64,000 nucleotides of DNA from Callaeas wilsoni (Eukaryota; Chordata; Aves; Passeriformes; Callaeidae), in contig VWPU01003213.1 of NCBI GenBank assembly GCA_013398955.1, positions 62,001 through 126,000 on the forward strand. The letters run 5' to 3'. Below the pieces are notes generated by a model. The model did no database searches. It saw nothing but the letters and a program-made list of their open reading frames with translations, and was not told the origin of the DNA. Position 1 is the stretch's first letter. The number at the start of each line of letters is the position of its first letter. This document shows, piece after piece, positions 25,501 to 35,900 of the stretch. Position numbers and translations under genes: made by a program.

Positions 25501-26730
25501 ATCTTGCTCTGGTGTCACATAGAAGTCTCAGGCACAAATTGGGATCCTAAGGAAGAGGGACTGAACTGACAGAACCCCCACAGTTTCTGCCCCACACCAG
25601 CTGTTTACAGCACCCTGCAGGGTTGCATAATCTGTTGCAGTTGGGCTCCGCAGTGTGTGCGCCCCAGCGCAACTTCTAAGTGGGTTGGTGGGGGCAGGCT
25701 CCTTCAGAACAGGTACCTTGTCTCACAGACTCGCTTGAGGAATAGCAGCTCTGACTAAACAACACTGAGTCTAGTTTTAGGCAATGCTATTACTCTGACT
25801 TTCATGAGCATCCCTGATAATTTATTAATTAAAAAATGGAAAACATACAATTTGTGAAATTTAGAAAAAAGAAGTATATTAAAACATTGCTCCAGGCATG
25901 TTTTTGCTGCATGTAAATCTGATTTGTTGACATCCTATATAAGATACCAAACCAAGGTACTTCAGCCCAATACTTTGCTGTCTTCCAGCATAATTAATTT
26001 CCAGTGATGGGTGTGCATCCAAACAAGAAGCACAAAAGCATCAGAAGGAATGAGCTTCTCTGAATGTATTCAGAGAGTACACATGAAAAACCGTAAGCAG
26101 TAACCTTATGCTTCCTTACTACCAAAAGTTCATCAAGATTAGTAACTTCAGCAGAGCTTAATTAACAGCTAGGGAAAATGTAACCTGGGGTGAGGGGAAG
26201 GCAAACTGATTAACAGAAACTTTTTGTTTCTTAATTATGCTTTGTATTATTCTCTTTTAGATCCTTCTCACCTACTGATGGGCAAATTGCATGTACTTTA
26301 GCATTCACATTGTGTTCAAATAAGTCTCAGGCTTACAAAAGCTTATTTCAAAACTGCCCTAACATTCCTATTCAGGCAAGACTGCAAACTTTGTATAAGA
26401 AAATTTCATTTCCTGTAATTTTTTGTGTGGTTGGACAATTTAAGCACAGCTTTTTTCACCAGGCAGAGTGACTCGCCTGTGGTGAATAAATGGAGAGGGC
26501 GATAATGCTCTTCCACAAGAGGACCAAGATCTGAATCAGCACTAGGTCACTGCAGCTTTGTGTTAGGAACCATCAGTTTGCTGGAGCATCCCCAGGTGAC
26601 ACTGGACAATGCAGCGACAACACCATGAGCAAGACTGGCAGTTGCTGCTCCTCTTCCTGGCATCACGGGTCTAGTGAAATGCTTGGAAAAGAATCTGTAA
26701 GGAAGGCATGCTCTGCCCCTTCTTCCTCAA
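22536..26730. other. Non-coding stretch, no gene seen
   Basis: This is about 4.2 kb and includes the most AT-rich part of the window (about 23950-24450). A heptamer TAGCTWA is repeated three times at 23559-23579. A somewhat GC-richer patch lies at about 25560-25740 with no identifiable content. A MEF2-like CTAAAAATAG at 25360-25369 is expected by chance in such sequence. No gene is supported. Confidence 0.55.
23559..23579 (+). repeat. Three tandem heptamers (TAGCTWA)
   Basis: TAGCTTA, TAGCTAA and TAGCTAA lie head to tail without gaps. This is a minimal tandem repeat, too short to assign to a mobile element. Confidence 0.85.
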
Positions 26731-26966
26731 GTTGTATCAGGACAGGTTTAGGTTGGATATTAGAAATAATTTCTCCATTGAAAGGGTTGTTAAACACTGG
26801 AACAGGCTTCCCAGAGAAGTGGTGGAGGCACCATGCCTGGAGTTATTTATAAGACCAGTAACTGAGGTGCTTAGGGACATGGCTTAGGAGTGGGTTAACA
26901 GTTGGACTTGAGGTCTTAGAAGACTTTTCCAGCCTAAATGATTTTATAAACCTATGATTCCATGGC
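26731..26966 (+). mobile_element. CR1 LINE, short 3' fragment
   Basis: CR1 3' sequence on the plus strand: AGGTTTAGGTTGGATATTAG near 26745, AACACTGGAACAGGCTTCCC near 26793, GAGAAGTGGTGGAGGCACCA near 26814, then the degraded terminal region AGACTTTTCCAGCCTAAATGA near 26920 and a weak CCTATGATTCCATGG end. About 235 bases are kept. Divergence near the end exceeds that of the 4.25 kb and 19.36 kb copies, suggesting an older insertion. There is no coding capacity. Confidence 0.88.
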
Positions 26967-29759
26967 TCCATTCTGCTTAGTTGTGTATCTTGTTGCTTTG
27001 TTTGACAGTAACTGCAATCCATCCTGCCTATACATATGTGCACTTCAACAAAGAAATATCTCCAATTATGTGAGAAAAAAGGGATACATTTGCGACTTTA
27101 TCTCTCTCCCCCTTACCATGAATATCTCACAAAACAAAATATTTTTCAAAAATCTAATGGATTCCTGTCCCAGTCCTTCCAGGTATGATGCACTGTGACC
27201 TTGCTCCTGCAAAATACAAATTTTTCTGTGGAGGAGTGTCATGACACATTTTATTAATGTGTCCTTTCTAAAGTCAATCCCAGCTGCCTTCTCTAAGTAG
27301 ATCCAAATGACAATAGAGAACAAAAAGAGCTCAAGGCTGAACTGATTCACACTCAGCAGGTTTGAATAACTAATAGCTACATGAAAAACAACAACAACAA
27401 AAAAAACAGTCATAGCAAAAATACCCAACCCAGGTTCTTCCTAGTCTGGTTTTGGAAAGGAGAAACCCTAAATTCACTGTGTAAATGTGGGAGATTGGTA
27501 TTTGCTCATTTCAACAATGGAAAGAGGTGTGGTGGGGATTCTCTGTCAGCAGTATCTCTGGTTATATCGGGTTAATGCAGGCAACTTGCATCTATTTTCC
27601 TCTTATACCCTGAAATCTGGCAATCATTTACTGATTAGAAAATAGTCTGATACTATGACTATGGTTTTGTTTTCATTAGATGGTTATTTTTCAAGGGAAA
27701 TAGCTCAAACTTTCTAAAAAGTCTATCTGCTTGTTTGTTGTTTTAAAATTAGGATTATATTTTTTAGAGGAAAAAAGGTACCTTTAAATATACTCAATAG
27801 CTTATCCAACTAAGGTAACCAAGTAGGTTTTCCATCCAAGTAACCAAACTACTCTCTGGAGGCTGTAGCTTCCTAGGAGAGCAATGGAAGCTGTCTTTGC
27901 TGTATCAACTTAATTAAGTGTCGGCAATGCTTTCACAAGAGCAGGACCATGATGGCAGCAGAGGCAGGCAGAGAATTCTGGATTAAAAACAGTCTCCACA
28001 GTTAATTAATGGGATCTGCCAAAAGCACTGAGCACTTAGCCTCTTGTCGCAGTAGAGCTGTAGCTTCTGTGAATGAAGGACTAAGCAAAATAATGGACTA
28101 ACTAAACCAATATTTAAAACGTGTGAAAAGTATTTTAATTATACTTAAGAAAACCCTACCACAGTTCAGAACTCTGCCTGATGCCATTGTAGGTCTCTGA
28201 ATAGAATGATCAAGGTCTCAGTTATTAACTTACCTCTGCTAGGGCGTTTTTAACCCAGGAAGACATATTTTTAGGACGACTTCTAAATTCCCTGGTGAGC
28301 CTGAAGGTGGAGATGGAAGGGAGAGACTTCCTATTAGAATTGCTAGAACTTTCCTTTTTATGCATATATCTCAGCCTAGAGGAAGAAGGAGCAGTTCAAA
28401 CAAACTCTTCTCTGACTACTTTATTTCAGCACGTTTGTGGCCAAGATAAGATCATTATCTAACAGCTTGGAGTGAAGTTCAAGCTATGGAGTTGTTTTTA
28501 ATAAGAAAAAATAGTTATAATTTAATGTAATCTATGTTTGTGAAATAGCTGTACTACATTTCTCAGACTCTGAGCCATAAGGCAGAAAGGACACTTTCAA
28601 GCAAATTATTCAACAGGTCAGATAAAATGGCTATTTTAAACAGCACCGCTTGGGGAGTGGCACTGTTATAGAAGGAACTTAAGAGTACTGAGAAGTGCTT
28701 ATTTTGAGAGGAGAGTAATTAAACAGCTTACTTAGGGTAGTCATGCATTTTCTGTCAAGCAAAGTTTTAAAATCAATATTAAGTATTTTTTCTTGAAGGC
28801 AGGTTGTAGGCCAAACAATTATGCCCCTGGTGCCAGGAGTCTCTGGTAAGAATGGTGAAAAAATTACGTAGTCTCTTTGGTTTTTGCCTTGAAATTCCCA
28901 AATACATCAGGACACAGTGACAACTAAAGCTGAAAACTACAGCTAAGTGTCCCACAGGTACAATTCAGACCCTTTTGTAGTCTAAAACCTGAAAATATCA
29001 TCCTATCTGCATACTGAATGTAACTTGACTGTGTAGATCTCACCATTTTGTCAATAAAGCAATGCTGTTTTTCACCTTGCAAAACACTCTTCTCTTGTCA
29101 GGAAGCGGGGAGCAGCACAAAATGGATAAGCCAGCAGAGCAGACTAGATTCCAGAAAGCTCATGATAGGTGTAACTGTGCCCATGTCTACATTAATTTTC
29201 TCACAGTTCTCCATATGATCTTGTGAGTGTCTCTGCATGAGAAGCTTTGTGGCAGCCTTGACTGTGCCTCATGAAAACCCTGTCAGTCTGACCTAATACA
29301 TGATCTCTAGGATGCAGAACACAAAGAGAGAGAATGAGAATTTGGACAAAAATATCATCTCCCATGTTTATGTCCTCCAGATATTGGGACTCTTATATTC
29401 TGACTTCATGGTGTATTTGTGATTATGTGTGTCATAGAAATGATGGGAGACTGCACCAAACCCTGAACACACCAAACTCAGGATGATGCTTTAAAGATGG
29501 TTGCTTTTCTTCTCCTTTTTTTCTTTTTCTGAAGGAATTTTTTTGCCCCCCAAGAGAGGAAAACTTGGCCCTTGAGCATGAAAACTAATGTATTCTTAGT
29601 TTTAGTGGGCTTTTTTTTTTTGTTTTTGGTTCGTACCCTACTCAGTATGCACCACTATTGCAAGCTCTCATGCTCAGACCTAGTGCTGAACAACCAAACT
29701 TCCATATTTTTGAGTCTTTTATTTGGGATTTCCCTTCCAGGACTGAAGGGTTGCAAGTA
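26967..29759. other. Non-coding stretch, no gene seen
   Basis: About 2.8 kb without recognisable genes or repeats. The minus-strand frame at 27066-27428 (120 codons) is hydrophobic in composition but has no family signature, and it overlaps a plus-strand frame, so it is treated as chance. Confidence 0.55.
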
Positions 29760-29761
29760 CT

Positions 29762-29777
29762 TAGTGCCCCCTGCTGT
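29762..29777 (-). promoter_or_regulatory. CTCF-like binding motif
   Basis: Read on the minus strand the site is ACAGCAGGGGGCACTA. This agrees closely with the vertebrate CTCF core, CCAGCAGGGGGCGCT-type, differing at the first base, at one G-to-A change within GCG, and at the flank. CTCF is the architectural zinc-finger protein that anchors chromatin loops and insulators, and motif orientation matters for looping. A single motif match does not prove occupancy. It is the best CTCF match I noticed in the window. Confidence 0.5.
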
Positions 29778-30656
29778 CTTCTGGTCTCATATATTGACTT
29801 TCTTTGCTTTGTGACCTTAGGGTCTGCTTCGACCTTTTGCCCTTTCATGTGAGAACTTCTCTGCAGAAAGGGTTGTGACGGGAATGTGATTAGAAGGCAA
29901 AGCCAGTCACCAGCTTTCTGGTTAAAGCTTCCCTTTTGGTGGCTAGCAGCTACATCTTTACTCTGTTGGCTTGGATATATGAACACTGGAAGTGATGGTG
30001 GGTGTCCCTAGGCAGATACCGGGATCACTGCTGGTTATTAATTGTTCCTCTGAAATGACTGTGAGTCAGAGGTACTGCTTTTGACTTTTACGGTCATGAA
30101 AGAGGACATCATCTGGCACCCCTCATTTCAGTTAGTAATGATCTAAAACACTGTAGGTGAGGTCCAGATGATGCCTGGCATAGGTTTTTTACTGACTTTT
30201 ACAGATTAGAGAGCAGCACTATGGAACATCTATTTAAAAGAGAAGCTTGCATGAATATATAAGCAAACGCTGCACTGTGCCAAGCCACAGGCACCTCTCA
30301 GGCACTGTCAAATAGTTTGGAGGGGACTGTTGGTTTTTGGGTTTTTTTGAGAAACAATGCATTTGTCTTTCCACATAAATCACCTCCAGAGAAATTAAGA
30401 AAAAGGAAGAAAAGAAAAAAACACCTCTTAAACAAAGCAGCGTAAGCCCTATATTAGGCATCAGACTGGCTAATTGCTGCTGAAGTATTTCCCTGCAATA
30501 TATATATTTTGAGCAACCACCAGAAATATGAGGACTTAATAAGTAACGAGAAGAGAATTTATACAAAAAACAGACATAACAAGGCAAAGTTAATTCATCA
30601 CAACTTTCACATAAGCCTTTGTTGGGCAGTTGGCCAGGCCCATCACATTATCTGTT

Positions 30657-30671
30657 TGACTCAGTGAGTCA
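30657..30671. promoter_or_regulatory. Two inverted AP-1/TRE sites, 1-base spacer
   Basis: TGACTCA (30657-30663) and TGAGTCA (30665-30671) are both perfect AP-1 (Fos/Jun, also small-Maf/Bach core) recognition sequences. They face each other across a single G. The whole 15-mer is palindromic apart from the centre. Individual TGASTCA sites occur by chance, but a doubled one in this geometry is uncommon. Confidence 0.6.
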
Positions 30672-30704
30672 CTCCAGCTAATAGAATTTTGCCCCGTGTT
30701 TGTT

Positions 30705-30718
30705 GTTGCCATGGCAAT
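30705..30718. promoter_or_regulatory. RFX X-box
   Basis: GTTGCCATGGCAAT matches the palindromic RFX consensus GTTGCCATGGCAAC at 13 of 14 positions. RFX family winged-helix factors bind such X-boxes in enhancers and promoters, notably of ciliary and neural genes. It lies 33 bases downstream of the paired AP-1 sites. Confidence 0.6.
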
Positions 30719-30990
30719 GCAATATTATCAGGCATGTCATGTTCACAGATCAGTAGCAGCGGCGCTGCTGCAGACACACAACAGCTTTCAGCCTTTGACC
30801 ATAAACAGGAATTCACTCCACAGTCAGTCTGTCAAAAAGGAAGTCGGCTGTGGTGAAGAAGCACTAGTGCCAGTACTACTAGCCTTTTCCTTTTTCCTTT
30901 GTGAGCACGTTGCCATTATCATTAAAATAACCTTGAGTCGTCATGAATTCATTCATTCACAAACATTGTCAAAGAAGGTGCAATAGTTCA

Positions 30991-33900
30991 AGAGAATCCA
31001 GAGGGTCAAAGAGAGGACTAGTTTTAAATCTGTGCCTATTGAACCTGGAAATGACATAGTCTGTTAGATATAATCTTATTCTTACCATAGCAAATCAAGC
31101 TGTGTTGACTGGCACCAATGTCCAAGTCAATTCAGCACCATGAAAGGTTACTAGGAGTAAAGAGGTCATATCCTTTGTGGTATTGCTTTGAGAAATAAAC
31201 TTAGGCATCTGTGGGAATATTTTACAAAGAATAGCTTTTTCAGCAAAAGTGAAAAACAAATCCTGTCAGGAATCTATAGAGACTGCAGGTATTTTCTGAC
31301 ATAGCCATATTTAGTGTTTAATCCAAAGATATAATTGCAAAGCTTTTTCAATATTTTAAATGTTTAATTGAGTCATAAATATTCCACCAGATATTTTAAT
31401 TGCTTTCCAAAAAAATAATTTAAATATCTTTTTGAAACCACATTTGAAGCTGAGAATGTACTCTGTCTTGAGGTCTATAAGGATTTTCATTTTCTTTCTA
31501 ACAGACATATTAAATAATAACACTAAATACATGGGAAAGTGTACACAGATGCACTGAATTTGATTTGTTTGATAGATTACGCGAGATTTACCCCCCAGCA
31601 TAACTTCTTTGATATCAGCTGAGTTGCTCTGATTTACCCTGCTTTGAAAGGAGAATTAAGATTCTTGGATTTAAAGTACAGGAGAGAATTTTTGAAAGGA
31701 CATACTGTTTTTTAATGCCTCTGTTGTATGGAAAGACCTGTTTAAACATTTGTTGTCACATATGTCCCAAAATGTTGTTGACAAGCTATACTGGCATTGA
31801 GAGACCCTACACAAAGTTTAGGAATGCATTTGAAAATTATTATGAGCAATAAGGGGATGATTATGCTTTTCCTTCTGTGGCTTTAGAGTGGTATAACTCT
31901 ACATGTGATTTTAAAGCAGTTGCTGCTGAAATGCTGGGGAAAGTTGCTCCATTCTGGTAAGTGCTGTTCCACTTTACTGCAGCGCTGACTCTTACGTTAT
32001 GCAGCTGAGACCACCAAAGCGCTCACATTTACTCTGGTGTAAACAAAAACAGTGCTTTGTGCCTAATATTTAAACTTGGACTTTGGGACCAGTCTTAGGC
32101 TGGGCTTGATGAATGCAGAGCAGAAGTCCTGACATGTAAAGCCCTTTTCTGCTGAACAGAATGTTTCCTCTCAATGGAATGGATTTATACTTGCTATGCA
32201 TTGGCATGAATCTCCCTATGCTCGCACCATGGCACAGATCCTGCAGCCTGGATTTTCTTGAAGTCGTAAAATAGGCTGTCTCTCCCATGTTTTCCAGAGA
32301 AACACTAAAATCTATTGACTATGTCGTGTATGACCAAGAGAAGTACCAGTACTGGAGTTCATTAATGGCCATGCAATTAAATTAACCCTCCTCTTGAGCT
32401 TGAGACTTGAAACAGTTTCTGATGATCAGGAAGGAGTTATGGTAGAATTAAATGTTTACTCTCAACTCCTGACATGAAGGGGCAGGCACAGCTTGATGAA
32501 GTCCCAAAGATTTGAAATAAAGTGAGCTTTTAATCAAATTCCATTTACTTTAATAGCATTACTCTCGTTTTACTCCAGGGAAGTAAAGATCGGAATGAAA
32601 TGCAAGGAGGAGACAATCTCTCCTAGTTTTGGGGAGAAATGAACAGGAAGACTTTGGAAATCGTGAAATGGGACATGACCAGTGAACAGATCTCAGTGCA
32701 TCTGCATAGGTGTTTTTCAGTCAGCCTGAAGCATACCCATATAAGACAGAAGGAAAGCAAGGGAGGAGTAAGATACATCTATATTTATGTTTTGTCTAGT
32801 CATAAAAGTGATAACATTCGACTTAAGTTAGTTAAAAGCTATCTCAGTGAAATTGATGCAGCTCCTCTGCATGACCATCCTTTGATCATGTCCAGAACAA
32901 CAATTGTCAGTCTGGCTTGAAAGGGCTCTGAACGCCTCATGCAAACTCTGTACTAAGTAGAATAGAGTGTTAAAGAGTGAAATGTCATCTCATTCAATAG
33001 CATAATTAAACAGGTGCAGTTTTAGTGTGCTGAGAAGGAACAAAATACACAGAATCTGCTCTAGTAGAAATCATGGAATAAACTAGTTACGGTTTGGATC
33101 ATTACATCTTAGAGTAATAGCTATTCTGTTTACCCCAAGGGTCAGCAGATTTCTGCCATTCAGTGGCAATCTGCAAATGCATTATAGCTAATCATTCCAA
33201 ACTGGCAAAGGAAAATAAGTCATTGACATTTTAAAAATGTGTTTTTAACACATAACTTTTTTAAAGACTATGTGATCTACGTGTGAATAAAAAATTCCAC
33301 CCTGTTTGCTAGTTTTCTTCTATAGCAGAGAAATACACATTTTCCTGGAACTTGACTATACTGTAAACATCTTCAATTTTATTTCTTACATCTGCGTGTC
33401 ACTTTGTATTATTAGTTCCATATTTTCAAAAAAAAAAAGGGTTTTTTTTTCCTTTTCTTTCCTTTTGACTCCAACAGAAAAGGGTCTTTCTGAAAAAGTA
33501 AGTTTAGAAGATCCACAAAGGAGGTGCATCCATTTAATGAAGGAAATTCTTGTTACTCTTTGTGAATAAAGACTTTGTAAAAGATATATGTGATATCCTA
33601 TGGGTATTAGAATTTGCAATTGTATCATCCACGTAGTGTAATGTATATTAAACATAATCACAACTATGTGCTTTTATTGCTGGGCAGATCTGGTAGAAGC
33701 TTTTAGGTACATGCAGGCACTGAAAAATGAAATTTCAAAGTCATCTGCAATGGTTCATAAGTTTGTGTACGATTATGACAAAAGACGTTGACTCTATGGA
33801 AAGGAAAATATTCAGCAAGCACTGAGCAGTCTTTATGTAGATCTACTTATACATCATGACTCCTATCCAGCACCTCTCCTTCCCTTTAGTCTTATTTTGA

Positions 33901-35900
33901 AAGAGAAGTTTCTCGGAATTTCTTTGAAAATAAAAACTGTAAAACATTTAATTTTGGCTACATCAAATGAACTTTTCCAAATATCTTGTCGTAACAAAAG
34001 AGAAATGAGCTGAAAAAGTGACTTTACAGAAAATGATAATTTGGGATTTGCAGCTAATCTCAATATTATTATTTTGTATAATTTTTGGAAACATTTGAAT
34101 ATGAAGAGCCTTCTAGAACTGAAAAGGAAAAAAAAATATTTATTTAAAGGCTTTTCCATAAGACTTGATGCTTTATACATTTGAATTCTGACAGCAAGGT
34201 CATCTCTTAATAAGCAACTTAAATTTATTAAGGTAAAGAAAACTTCTCAAGACACTTCCAAGAAATGCAGAAAAATTCAGATCCAATTATCTTAAAAGAC
34301 AAAACAATGTCCAATGAGTACCTAGCTAAGTACAAAAAGTCACATCTTTGTCTTACTTAAGTAAAATAATGATACATTTATCTGATTAATTGTTACTTGG
34401 AAACACTTTCCCTGTATGTCTTTTGTCAGAGGTCATTAGGAAGGTGTAAGTGGTGGAACCTTAGGTTAAACTCCTACTTCTTAAGTCTGATTATATTGAG
34501 ATATTCAGATGTTTAGCACATATGACAGAAAATGATATATTTGTGATCTAGACTTCAAGGATCTTGACTAGTAGTCAAAATGGTTATCATACCAAGTGAA
34601 ATCACAGTCTTACTGAAAACTATGGCAAAGTTCCCATTGGATCTAGTTATCCCACCATTTTCAACCACGCATTTTAACCTTGAGAACTATGGTAATGCCT
34701 CCCCCACCTCTAATCATGCACATAGAGTTCTTTGTTTTTCTAGACTTGGTGTTCTTATCTTGAGAATAAACACAGCAAACCGCCAAGAAATGACAGCGGC
34801 AAATAGTAGGGGAAAAAAAGCATGCAAAATGACTGGAAGGAAAGGATTTGAGAGAGAACACAGGATCCAAAATGTTTGGCAAAAAAAAGTGCATGAGAAG
34901 AGAATAAAGGACTTTAAAATGAGAGTCATCATGAGAACAGTAGAGAGAAGATTGAACCCTGGAAGAAGGAAGGCACTCTAAATAACCTTTGAACGCAAGC
35001 AGGGATGGATGCATAGGAGGTAGTTGAGCATTCAGTTCTCATGCTGTGTGTAGGCTGAGCATTTAAAAGTTCTACCAGTTTAGCATGTAAAGCTATTGCA
35101 CAATGATAGTAAAGTTTATGCTCAACTATTCTAAGCAGCTTTTTAACATTCACAGTGGCACATCTAAACAAATCATCACACTTTTAATGAAAATCACTGT
35201 GATGTCGATCTGTGCTTTGTTTCAAATGTTCTTGTTAGTTCCTCAATCAATGTACAAGGCAACATTTTCAAGTGCATTAAAATGATGCTGTTTACCACTG
35301 TTATGATAATGATGGCTCTGTAATGCCTACAAATATTTATCCAGTTTATCTAAATTGGTCGTCACAGTGACATTTCTAAAAATGTTTGTAGCAATTTTAT
35401 TAATAGGGCCCCATATTGTATATCATCTCCTTCATATTTTCCTTTAAGCCTAAACTGGGGCCCAACTGTTGCTCAACATGAACTGAGGTATGCTTTTTTA
35501 TGGGTATGTGTGTTGTCATTGAACAGTTTAACCTCATTTTATGTTAGAATTTCACAGGAAGACACAGTTCATTCTATAGAAATAATGAACTGCAAGGTTC
35601 ACAGGACGTGTAGTACTCAATTTTGACAGCAGCACAGAAGAGTTCCTACTGATCAACCAAATAATTAGTCCTTTCACTTTATTGACACGGAATTGAAAAT
35701 GAGAGATATTTGGTATCAGCCATGAGGCACCAGAAGTGGAAGGAAATAGATATATGGACAACCTCTTCATAAATCATAGCATCTTCATTGCCACAAAGAA
35801 CTGCCGTCTTAACCCATGCATTTTGCGCTTAATTTATCTGCACTTGAGGAATATGTTGGGGAAATTAGTGAGGTCTGAGAACTAACAGAATGATCTATTT
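30991..35900. other. Non-coding stretch, no gene seen
   Basis: About 4.9 kb of AT-rich DNA. It contains an A11-GGG-T9 self-complementary run at 33428-33450 leading into a pyrimidine tract. It also contains the window's longest frame (34580-34981, +, 133 codons), which is lysine/arginine-rich toward its end but matches nothing I know. Phrases such as GCTCTGATTTACCCTGC near 31628 and TTTACTCTGGTGTAAAC near 32027 could be very old repeat fragments. No gene is supported. Confidence 0.5.
33428..33466 (+). repeat. A11-GGG-T9 fold-back and pyrimidine tract
   Basis: Eleven A, three G and nine T sit next to each other, able to pair as a simple hairpin, followed by CCTTTTCTTTCCTTTT. This is low-complexity sequence without assigned function, and it is prone to length errors in assembly. 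Confidence 0.85.

Larger units (their letters stand above)
30600..30990 (+). promoter_or_regulatory. Candidate enhancer-like element
   Basis: The block combines several high-information transcription factor motifs in about 120 bases: paired AP-1 sites (30657-30671), an RFX X-box (30705-30718) and a GC-rich self-complementary stretch AGCAGCGGCGCTGCT (about 30747-30761). It is free of recognisable repeats and less AT-rich than its surroundings. A 96-codon frame covers 30696-30986 but resembles no protein family. The composition suggests a conserved non-coding element. Conservation itself cannot be seen from one sequence, so the call rests on motif density alone. Confidence 0.35.

Noticed and set aside
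27066..27428. 120-codon hydrophobic minus-strand frame
   Set aside because: Its hydrophobicity comes from T-rich sequence. No signal peptide plus mature domain pattern or family is visible.
31620..32060. Phrases like CTGATTTACCC and ACTCTGGTGTAAAC as ancient repeat pieces
   Set aside because: Each is only about 15 bases and no ordered second landmark supports a family.
34580..34981. Longest open frame, 133 codons, plus strand
   Set aside because: Length is within chance for 64 kb of AT-rich DNA in six frames. There is no domain, no family resemblance and no splice or promoter context, and opposing frames cover the same DNA.
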